A DNA stretch of 43,941 nucleotides from NCBI GenBank assembly GCA_009777535.1, contig WRLP01000024.1, positions 1 through 43,941 of the forward strand, written 5' to 3'. Numbering within the stretch: the stretch's first letter is position 1; every line of letters starts with the position of its first letter. Of this stretch, positions 32,609 through 40,058 are shown piece by piece. The position numbers were made by a program, and so were the translations under genes. The stretch is from Treponema sp. GTDB lineage: Bacteria; Spirochaetota; Spirochaetia; Treponematales; Breznakiellaceae. The notes under the pieces are model-generated. The model searched no databases. It worked only from the letters and a program-made list of their open reading frames with translations, and was not told where the DNA came from.

Positions 32609-34033
32609 GTGATAAAGCACGATTTCCCTAAAATATACTTCTACGATCAGGATTTTGTAGATATTTACGATAAAACATGGGCGTGGATTGAAGATTGCTG
32701 GAATTCAGGTGGCGAAAAAAGCGGAATCGAGGGAAAATTCTTCTCGTATCAGGGCGCACCGGCAGTTTATCAGTCTGATGCCATTTTTTCGTCCTTTTTT
32801 CTGGTCTACTCCAACCGAATTTATCAGGCTCACCCCACTTTGGACCTGTTTTACAGCCGGCAGGAGCCCAATGGAGCCATTCGCTGCGCCTACAGTATCA
32901 AAAACGGCGCGCCTGTGGTGGATCGGGACAACCCCGAGGGTCTGGGAATTCCGCTGTTCGCCTGGGCAGAATTCAATATTTACCATAAATCCGCCAACAA
33001 GAAACGGGTAAGAGACGTCCTGTTAATTTTGCAGAAATATACTGAATGGATCGATTCGGTTTTCAAGAAGCCTAACGGACTTTATAGAGTGCCTTTTTCA
33101 GTAACAGGAATGAGTAATTCTCCCAGGGGAAATGCCTATTATGCCATGGATTTTAATGTAATGATGGCAATTAATATGCTTTATATGTCCGCGCTTGCGG
33201 ATATTCTGAACGACAAGGAAACAAGTTTTCAGTTTAAGCGTCAGTATTTTTCCCTTAAAACCAGAATTAATTCATTAATGTGGGATGCCGAAGCCGGATT
33301 TTATTTTGATATTGATAAACACGAGAAGCGTGTAAAGATAAAGACCATTGCCGGATACTGGCCGCTGCTGGCGGAGATTCCCAACGATCAAAAGGCCGAG
33401 CAGCTTATCGATAAACTTTCCGATCCAAAATTTTTCGGAACATCTCACCCCTTTCCTTCCCTTGCGGTTTGCGAAAAAGCATTTGATGAAACAGGAAAGG
33501 GGTACCTGGGTTCGGTATATCCCCATTTAACATTTATGGTAATAAAAGGGCTGGAGCGTTATCAGCGCTGGGATCTCGCAAGGGAATGTGCGATAAGGCA
33601 TTTGTATTTCATGCTGGACTCCATGAACCCCGACGGGAATCACCACAAGGGGAATCTTTGGGAGGCGTATCTTCCAAAAAAAGAAGGTCCGGCAAAATGG
33701 AAGGGAAAGCCGGAATTCCCAAGGGCTCAGTACCTTACGTACGATGCTCTTTCCACAATCGTTCTTACAATCGAAAATATAGTTGGGCTTTTTATTTCGC
33801 TTCCGCGCAAGACAGTTGACTGGATCATACCCAACCTGGAAATAATGGGAGTGGAAAATCTCTCCCTTAAAAAAAATATGATTACAATTCTTTCCAACAA
33901 GAGCGGCAGGGGCTGGGAAATTCACATGGAAAGCGAGAAGCTCTATTATTTTACAATTAACATTCTGGGAAAGAAGAAAAAAACCCTGCCTATCCCTTCG
34001 GGGAAATGCTCCATGCTGATTGATAAGCTGTAA
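32609..34033 (+). CDS. Six-hairpin glycosidase, MGH1/trehalase-like
   Basis: 474-aa cytoplasmic protein. The GTG at 32609 is preferred because AGAGGAG (32597-32603) lies 5 nt upstream, while an in-frame ATG at 32573 is only 2 nt after the TATAAT box. An (alpha/alpha)6-barrel is indicated by repeated helical pairs and motifs of the MGH1-like/GH63/trehalase group: SLMWDAEAGFYFDID, IAGYWPLLAEIP, GYLGSVYPHLTFMVIKGLERY and KGNLWEAYLP. Family members hydrolyse trehalose, mannosylglycerate or related alpha-glucosides; the substrate cannot be fixed here. The last 100 residues are beta-rich. No signal peptide. ppx/gppA begins 5 bp after the stop. Confidence 0.82.
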   Translation: MIKHDFPKIYFYDQDFVDIYDKTWAWIEDCWNSGGEKSGIEGKFFSYQGAPAVYQSDAIFSSFFLVYSNRIYQAHPTLDLFYSRQEPNGAIRCAYSIKNGAPVVDRDNPEGLGIPLFAWAEFNIYHKSANKKRVRDVLLILQKYTEWIDSVFKKPNGLYRVPFSVTGMSNSPRGNAYYAMDFNVMMAINMLYMSALADILNDKETSFQFKRQYFSLKTRINSLMWDAEAGFYFDIDKHEKRVKIKTIAGYWPLLAEIPNDQKAEQLIDKLSDPKFFGTSHPFPSLAVCEKAFDETGKGYLGSVYPHLTFMVIKGLERYQRWDLARECAIRHLYFMLDSMNPDGNHHKGNLWEAYLPKKEGPAKWKGKPEFPRAQYLTYDALSTIVLTIENIVGLFISLPRKTVDWIIPNLEIMGVENLSLKKNMITILSNKSGRGWEIHMESEKLYYFTINILGKKKKTLPIPSGKCSMLIDKL

Positions 34034-34037
34034 AGCC

Positions 34038-35570
34038 ATGAGTGCCTCTCTTGTCGCGGTTCTGGAAATCGGATCCACCGGAATAAGACTTGTTGTCGCT
34101 GAACTTCTGCCCGGAGACAGATGGCAGGTGCTGGACAGGGCAATACGGCCTGTGGCGCTGGGACGTGATGTATTTACATCGGGCGAACTGTCCAGGGAAT
34201 CGCTGCTTGAATGTCTTTCTGTATTGCACAATTACCGCGAGCTTTTGTCGGGCTGGAATATCGCGGACGAAAACATTTATGTAATAGCAACAAGCGCTAT
34301 AAGGGTTGCGCGTAACAGAGATATTTTTATCGACCGTGTAAGACAGGAGACCGGTTTTAACCTGACCGTTGTGGAGGGGATTGAAGAGAACCGGCTGATG
34401 TATCTGGCGGTGCGCTTTGCCCTGAAGCAGGATCTGCCGTTGTTTTGGCGGGCGAGTTCCATGATCATCGAGGTAGGCGGCGGCTCTACCGAAATAATGC
34501 TGCTGCGCCGCGGGCAGATGGTTGCAGCCCACAGCATCAGGCTGGGAACGATCATCATAGACCAGCGTTCCGGATTCAGAGACGGCGTCGGCGCATCACA
34601 GGAGCGTTACCTTAACGAAAGCATCAGGAGTACATCGGGCATTTTAAGTGCGGAAATGGACCTGGCGCATGTAAGGACGCTGGTTGCCGCCGGTTCAGAC
34701 GCCCGCCTTGCTTCGGAACATGCGGGAAAAGAGTTGAACGAAAACTGCCGCATTATTATGCGCAATGATTTTATCGAGTTTGCGGAAAAAATCCGCAGCA
34801 TGAATATAGAAGAGTGCGTTCAAAAGTTACGGGTTTCCTATGCCGAAGCCGAAAGCCTTATTCCCGGCATTCTGGTACTGAAACTCTTTCTCGAAAATAC
34901 CAATGCAGCCCAGCTTGTAGTCCCAATGGTCAGCATCAGAGAAGGTTACCTGATCGATTTAACCATGGGCGTTGATCCCAAACTGCAGGAAGAATTTTTC
35001 TCGCAAATAATAGCCTCCGCAGTAAACCTTGGGAGAAAATTCCGTTTTGACGAATCCCATTCCCGCCATGTATCAAAGCTCTGCATGCTGCTTTTCGATG
35101 CCCTGGTTAAAGAACACGGCATGAACCGCCGCCAGAGGATTATGCTCGAAACCGCCGCCATATTACACGACATCGGAATGTTTATAAAGGCTTCGGGGCA
35201 CAACAGGCACGGACAGTACATTGTTACCAATTCAGATATTTTTGGACTGCACCGGGACGAAATTGACATTATCGCAAATGTTATCCGCTACCACCGGGGG
35301 GAAAAGCCGTCGCAGGGCGACATTGAATATGTAACGCTTACACCCAACGACAGAATGCTGGTACTGAAAATGTCTTCGATCCTGAGGGTTGCCGATGCCC
35401 TGGACAGGGGACATTCCCAGCAGATTAAAAATATTACCATCGAACGCCGCCAGGAAAACATCATTATGCAAACAGACAGGGTCTACGATCTTTCCCTTGA
35501 ACTTATGGGCATCGAAGAAAAAAGCGGACTGTTTCAGGACGTGTTTGGGTACAAGGTGATTTTGAGCTAA
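34038..35570 (+). CDS. Ppx/GppA phosphatase with C-terminal HD domain
   Basis: 510-aa enzyme starting at the ATG at 34038; an in-frame TTG at 34020 lies inside the preceding gene. The actin-like Ppx/GppA core has phosphate-binding loops LEIGSTGIRLVVAE near the N-terminus and IIEVGGGSTEIMLL at about 142-155. The C-terminal HD domain, about 320-500, has HSRHVSKL, ETAAILHDIGMFI and VIRYHRGEKP. The family splits terminal phosphate from polyphosphate or converts pppGpp to ppGpp; the pairing with ppk 8 bp downstream favours the polyphosphate role, though either is possible. Cytoplasmic. Confidence 0.92.
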   Translation: MSASLVAVLEIGSTGIRLVVAELLPGDRWQVLDRAIRPVALGRDVFTSGELSRESLLECLSVLHNYRELLSGWNIADENIYVIATSAIRVARNRDIFIDRVRQETGFNLTVVEGIEENRLMYLAVRFALKQDLPLFWRASSMIIEVGGGSTEIMLLRRGQMVAAHSIRLGTIIIDQRSGFRDGVGASQERYLNESIRSTSGILSAEMDLAHVRTLVAAGSDARLASEHAGKELNENCRIIMRNDFIEFAEKIRSMNIEECVQKLRVSYAEAESLIPGILVLKLFLENTNAAQLVVPMVSIREGYLIDLTMGVDPKLQEEFFSQIIASAVNLGRKFRFDESHSRHVSKLCMLLFDALVKEHGMNRRQRIMLETAAILHDIGMFIKASGHNRHGQYIVTNSDIFGLHRDEIDIIANVIRYHRGEKPSQGDIEYVTLTPNDRMLVLKMSSILRVADALDRGHSQQIKNITIERRQENIIMQTDRVYDLSLELMGIEEKSGLFQDVFGYKVILS

Positions 35571-35577
35571 GGAAGAA

Positions 35578-37785
35578 ATGATGGCAGAAACAGATACTTT
35601 ATTAAGCCGCGACCTTTCCTGGATTGACTTTAACGAACGGGTTCTGGAAGAAGGGCTGCGTAAAGATCTGCCCCTGCTCGAACGCCTGCGGTTTCTGGCC
35701 ATTGTTTCAACAAATTTTGACGAATTTTTTATGGTCAGGGTAGCGGCATTAAAACGAATGCTTCAGTCAAATACAGCCGATCAGGGCGGTTTAAGTCCGG
35801 CGCAGCAGCTTAAAAATATTTCAGAAAAAGTTCATTCCATTATCAAGCGGCAGTACGATTGCTTTAGAGACGAAATTTTTCCCGGGCTTGCGAGTAACGG
35901 GCTGACATTGCTGCGCCCCGATTCCTATTCTGTTCCGCAGATGGATTATCTTGAATCTTATTTTATGGGGCAGATATATCCCATTCTTACTCCGCTGCGG
36001 ATAGAGAAAGATGAGCCGCTGCCCTTTATCGAAAGCCGGGTAATTTACGCGGCTTTTCTGCTCGCGCCGGAAAACAGGGACGATCCCCAGGCAGCCGATC
36101 AGCAAAGCCAGGAACGTATTGTAATTGTAAAACTTCCTTCTGTCCTTAACAGAATTATCTGGCTGCCGGAAACAGGCGAATCAACAGACAGCGCCGAAAA
36201 GGAAAAACTTTACTGGGTTCTGCTGGACGATGTAACCCTTACCTGGGGCTCGTATCTTTTCCAGGGCTTCGAAGTCTGCGAAAGCATGCTTTTCAAAATA
36301 AACCGTGATGCTGATTTTTCCGTAGACGAAAAAAGAGACGAAGATTTTATTGTAGCAATGGAAGAGGTTCTGGAAGGAAGGGAAAAATCCGATGTTGTGC
36401 GCATGGTCTGCTCACCCGGAAGTTATAAAATAAAAAATGAACTTGCAGAGCGTTTTTCACTGGAAGCCGCCGATCTTTATGAACTTAACGGCCCCATCAA
36501 TACTGTCGATCTTTTGGAACTGATGAATGTCGCAGGATTCGAGGAATTGCATGAAAAGCCCTGGAAAATACAGCCTGTTGCAGCTTTTACCGAAGAAACG
36601 CCGATCTGGGATCGCATAAGCCAGGGCGATGTTATGCTGCATTTGCCGTATCAGTCGTTCGATCCTGTCGTTCGCTTTTTCCGGGAAGCCGCCGCCGATC
36701 CGCAGGTTGTTTCCATAAAGACCACGCTCTACAGAACCGGTGGCGCAATTCCCGGCGCCGGTATCAGCAGGGCGTCTTCCGCCTATTCGCCTGTCGTAAG
36801 GGCCCTGGAACAGGCTGCCCTGAACGGGAAGCATGTTACCGCTGTGGTGGAACTAAAGGCGCGCTTCGACGAGGAGCGAAATATTTCCTGGGCGCAGCGG
36901 CTGGAAAAAGCCGGAGTTATTGTAGTTTACGGCCTTTCGCGCCTTAAAGTGCACGCAAAAACAACGATGGTTATGCGGCATGAAAATGACCGCATAAAAC
37001 GTTATGTGCATCTTTCGACAGGCAACTATAACGATCAGACGGCAAAATACTACGAAGATTACTGCCTGTTTACCTGCCGCGAAGATATTGCCTACGATGC
37101 TGGGCTGCTTTTTAACATGCTCACCGGCTATTCAACCATTCAACCGATGATGCGTCTGGCTATTGCTCCGGCCAGCCTTAAAATCCGCCTTTTGGAGCTT
37201 ATTGAACGTGAAACAAGCAGGGCGGGGCAGCAGTATTCAGGCAGGATCATGGCAAAGCTGAACGCCCTGACAGATACGGATATCATCAATGCGCTTTACA
37301 CCGCATCGCAGGCCGGAGTAAAAATTTTACTTTGCGTCCGGGGAATCTGCACACTGATTCCAGGCCTTGCGGGTGTCTCCGAAAATATCCGGGTGATCAG
37401 CGTTATAGATCACTATCTGGAGCACTCCAGGATTTGCTACTTTGCCAACGGCGGCGCGGAAGAACTTTATCTTTCCAGCGCAGACTGGATGCCCCGCAAT
37501 CTGGAGCGCAGGGTAGAGCTTCTGTTCCCTGTTCAGGACGAAAAAATCCGCGCCCAAATTCGCGATACCCTTAACGATTATTTTCAGGATAACTGTCAGG
37601 CCAGGGTTCTTAGCAGCAGCGGAACATGGGCGCGGTTACAGCCGGCGGCCGGAGAAAAACCATTCCGTATTCAAAAGGAAATTCTTTCAGAGGTTTCCAT
37701 GCAGGCAGGAAGCCCGGGGCAGGTAAAACAGGAATTCATTGTCCGCCGCAGTCCGCCGGGCGAAAAATTAAGTTACGGCGGATAA
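35578..37785 (+). CDS. ppk: Polyphosphate kinase 1
   Basis: 735-aa PPK1 that polymerises the ATP gamma-phosphate into polyphosphate and back. The N-terminal domain starts LLSRDLSWIDFNERVLEE, followed by FLAIVSTNFDEFFMVRVA. The PLD-like catalytic domains have SIKTTLYRTGG, LKVHAKTTMVMRHE (the phosphohistidine-type HxK), HLSTGNYNDQTAKYYEDYCLFT and a second histidine in LEHSRICYFANGG, followed by LYLSSADWMPRNLERRVELLFPV. Length is close to the usual 690-740 aa. AAGGA at 35568-35572 precedes either of two adjacent ATGs (35578, 35581). It sits between ppx/gppA and the amino-acid binding protein gene, one base before the latter's start. Confidence 0.96.
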   Translation: MMAETDTLLSRDLSWIDFNERVLEEGLRKDLPLLERLRFLAIVSTNFDEFFMVRVAALKRMLQSNTADQGGLSPAQQLKNISEKVHSIIKRQYDCFRDEIFPGLASNGLTLLRPDSYSVPQMDYLESYFMGQIYPILTPLRIEKDEPLPFIESRVIYAAFLLAPENRDDPQAADQQSQERIVIVKLPSVLNRIIWLPETGESTDSAEKEKLYWVLLDDVTLTWGSYLFQGFEVCESMLFKINRDADFSVDEKRDEDFIVAMEEVLEGREKSDVVRMVCSPGSYKIKNELAERFSLEAADLYELNGPINTVDLLELMNVAGFEELHEKPWKIQPVAAFTEETPIWDRISQGDVMLHLPYQSFDPVVRFFREAAADPQVVSIKTTLYRTGGAIPGAGISRASSAYSPVVRALEQAALNGKHVTAVVELKARFDEERNISWAQRLEKAGVIVVYGLSRLKVHAKTTMVMRHENDRIKRYVHLSTGNYNDQTAKYYEDYCLFTCREDIAYDAGLLFNMLTGYSTIQPMMRLAIAPASLKIRLLELIERETSRAGQQYSGRIMAKLNALTDTDIINALYTASQAGVKILLCVRGICTLIPGLAGVSENIRVISVIDHYLEHSRICYFANGGAEELYLSSADWMPRNLERRVELLFPVQDEKIRAQIRDTLNDYFQDNCQARVLSSSGTWARLQPAAGEKPFRIQKEILSEVSMQAGSPGQVKQEFIVRRSPPGEKLSYGG

Positions 37786-37786
37786 T

Positions 37787-38614
37787 ATGAAAAAATTTAT
37801 AGCGGGGATTCTTGCACTCATACTTGCGGTTTCTATCGCCTTTATATTAATAAAGAAAAACACAGATCAGGACATACAGAAAATCAGAATTGCGCATAAC
37901 CTAAATTACTACCCTTACGACTTTATCAACGAACAGGGGCAGTCCGACGGCTATGAAGTGGCGGTTATGCGCGAAATTAACGCGCTGCTCCCCGAATATC
38001 AATTTGAATTTGTGGGTACTTCCGATGATGATCTGTTAATCGGGGTGGAAACCGGTAAATATGCCGCGGGCATAAAAGGAGCATGGCTTACAGAAGAGCG
38101 TAAAAGAAAATTTATTATCCCCGAAACCTGCATCGGAGCCAGCAACATCGGCATCGTTTTCAGGACAGAGAACGCGGACGAGATTACAGACCTGCAATCT
38201 TTTGCAAGGTTCAGCGGCAGACTTGTTCCAATTCCGCCGCAAAGCGCACAGTGGCCGCTTATCGAGGATTTTAACAAAAATAACCCCGAAACGCAGATAA
38301 GACTGATTCCCTCCGATGTGTTTATTATTACCGATGCCTATACCTGGGTTGTCGAAGGCCGCTACGACGCCTTTTTCGACATCAAACTTTCTTTCCAAAC
38401 CACTGTACTGGACGAAAATGGTGCCTGGCACCGTTATGCGGACAGGCTCTCGTATGCGCCTTACAGGGCAATTCCCACCTATCCGTTATTTAACCGTAAC
38501 TACCCGGAGCTGGCGGAAAAGTACGAAGATGCGATAAAAAAACTGATTGCAGACGGAACCCTGACAAGACTTTCAATACAATTTTTTGGAGAGGATATTT
38601 TTCAATATCTTTGA
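37787..38614 (+). CDS. Amino-acid ABC transporter substrate-binding protein
   Basis: 275-aa family 3 extracellular solute-binding protein. Residues 1-23 form a hydrophobic segment (FIAGILALILAVSIAFILI) with no lipobox Cys, so it is either cleaved or membrane-anchored. The mature part has the usual two-lobe landmarks: IRIAHNLNYYPYDFINEQGQSDGYEVAVMREI, LLIGVETGKYAAGIKGAWLTEERKRKF, and a C-terminal AIKKLIADGTLTRLSIQFFG. These match polar amino-acid binding proteins (His/Arg/Gln type), though ligand residues cannot be assigned with confidence. It starts one base after the ppk stop. Permeases follow; the ATPase is likely the one at 31618. Confidence 0.9.
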   Translation: MKKFIAGILALILAVSIAFILIKKNTDQDIQKIRIAHNLNYYPYDFINEQGQSDGYEVAVMREINALLPEYQFEFVGTSDDDLLIGVETGKYAAGIKGAWLTEERKRKFIIPETCIGASNIGIVFRTENADEITDLQSFARFSGRLVPIPPQSAQWPLIEDFNKNNPETQIRLIPSDVFIITDAYTWVVEGRYDAFFDIKLSFQTTVLDENGAWHRYADRLSYAPYRAIPTYPLFNRNYPELAEKYEDAIKKLIADGTLTRLSIQFFGEDIFQYL

Positions 38615-38626
38615 CATACTGTAAAA

Positions 38627-39337
38627 GTGGACAGGCCTTTTTATCCTGAATTTATAATTAAAGTGATGCCCCGTCTTTTACTGTATTTACCGGTAACATT
38701 AATGTTGATGCTGGGAACGGTAATAGCCGGCACATTCATCGGCTTTCTGCTGGCCAGAGCCCAAATGGGGCGGCGCCGGCTGCCCGGCCTTATTGCCCGC
38801 GCTTACATAATGGTTATGCGCTGCACGCCTTCCATTGTTCTGCTTTTTATCGTGTACTATGCCCTGCCCATGCTGCTGCTCGCCCTGACCGGTATAGACA
38901 TCAATGCCACGAGCAGGGCGGTATTTGTCATTATTACCCTGTCTCTGTTGTTCGGCGCGAACATGGGCGAGCTGATGCGTGCAGCGTATTTATCGGTCAG
39001 TCCAAGCCAGCGGGAAGCCGCCCTAAGCGCAGGTCTAACAGAGACCCAGGCTTTTATTCGCATAACATTGCCCCAGGCGGCGGTTGCCGCGCTGCCCAAT
39101 TTCTGCAATTCTCTTACCGCCCTTATGAAAGAGGGCGCCCTTGCCTACACGATAGGCATGATCGACATGATGGGACAGGGCAGCCTGATAATAGCTCGCA
39201 ACTACGGCGCTTATGGGCTGGAAACATGGATTGCCCTGGCTTTAATCTATTGGGCGGTAACGGTAATTATAGAGCGCAGTTTCCGCGCCGCAGAAAAGCG
39301 CCTTTCCCGGGGCAGGAGGAGCATCAATGTCCCTTGA
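38627..39337 (+). CDS. Amino-acid ABC transporter permease
   Basis: 236-aa HisM/HisQ-type permease beginning with GTG 12 bp after the binding-protein stop. About five membrane segments are visible (LLLYLPVTLMLMLGTVIAGTFIGFLL onwards). The EAA loop that docks to the ATPase is EAALSAGLTETQAFIRITLPQA at about 133-154. It overlaps the second permease gene by 11 bp, indicating coupled translation and a heterodimeric channel. Confidence 0.92.
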   Translation: MDRPFYPEFIIKVMPRLLLYLPVTLMLMLGTVIAGTFIGFLLARAQMGRRRLPGLIARAYIMVMRCTPSIVLLFIVYYALPMLLLALTGIDINATSRAVFVIITLSLLFGANMGELMRAAYLSVSPSQREAALSAGLTETQAFIRITLPQAAVAALPNFCNSLTALMKEGALAYTIGMIDMMGQGSLIIARNYGAYGLETWIALALIYWAVTVIIERSFRAAEKRLSRGRRSINVP

Positions 39338-40058
39338 TTTCCCCTTTATGGCAAGGACATTTCTCGCCGCCCTTAAAGCCGTGCCGGTAACATTTCAGAT
39401 AACAATATTCGCCCTTATTATTGCCGCGCCCATCGGTTTTTTCATGGCCATGTGCATTATTTACCGTGTGCGTGTTCTTAAACAGCTTTCCGTGTTGTAT
39501 ATCTCCTTTATGCGCGGAACGCCTGTTGTTCTGCAAATACTCATTATTTATTCGCTTCTGCCAAGCCTGCTGAATGCATTTATTAAGAACATGGACTGGA
39601 ACATCAACATATTTAACATTAATCCCGTTTGTTATGCCGTCATCGTATTTGCCGCAAACAATGCTGCCCAGCTTGCCGAATTGTTCCGCTCCAGCATTCT
39701 CGCCGTAGACAAGGGCCAATACGAGGCGGCTCTGGCATGCGGCCTATCGCCTGTGCAATGTTATGTCCATATCATTATCCCGCAGGCTCTTGTAACCGCG
39801 CTGCCGAACATTTGCAGCCTGGTTATAACCCTTATCAAAAATACTTCCCTGGCCTTTATGATGACTGTTAAAGACATTACCGCCGTTGCCAGAATCGAAG
39901 CCAGTTACGGCTACAATTATATCGAAGCCTATCTGGATATTTTTGTGCTGTATATTATCATCTGCGCCCTTGTTCAACTGCTTTTTTCCCGCATGGAAAA
40001 ATGGTATAATATACAATATGGATTTAAACGAAGAATTTATCGAAAACTTGAAGGTTGA
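39327..40058 (+). CDS. Amino-acid ABC transporter permease
   Basis: 243-aa partner permease. It has membrane segments including ITIFALIIAAPIGFFMAMCII and a FMRGTPVVLQILIIY helix, and the EAA loop EAALACGLSPVQCYVHIIIPQA at about 132-153. The N-terminal overlap with the first permease supports a heterodimer. Its last 41 bp overlap the start of tex, whose promoter lies inside this gene. No ATPase gene follows, unlike most such operons. Confidence 0.92.
   Translation: MSLDFPFMARTFLAALKAVPVTFQITIFALIIAAPIGFFMAMCIIYRVRVLKQLSVLYISFMRGTPVVLQILIIYSLLPSLLNAFIKNMDWNINIFNINPVCYAVIVFAANNAAQLAELFRSSILAVDKGQYEAALACGLSPVQCYVHIIIPQALVTALPNICSLVITLIKNTSLAFMMTVKDITAVARIEASYGYNYIEAYLDIFVLYIIICALVQLLFSRMEKWYNIQYGFKRRIYRKLEG
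40002..40010 (+). promoter_or_regulatory. Extended -10 of tex, inside the permease gene, 7 nt before the ATG
   Basis: TGG-TATAAT ends at 40010 and the tex ATG is at 40018. There is no Shine-Dalgarno and no convincing -35. The transcript start would coincide with the A of the ATG. Confidence 0.5.

Noticed and set aside
38420-38432. Operator inside the binding-protein gene (GGTGCCTGGCACC)
   Set aside because: It encodes a normal NGAWH stretch in frame and has no nearby start; coincidence is the simpler reading.
39886-40017. N-terminal extension of Tex
   Set aside because: The extra 44 residues are the permease coding DNA read in another frame; Tex proteins begin near MDLNEEF, and a -10 box sits within the extension.
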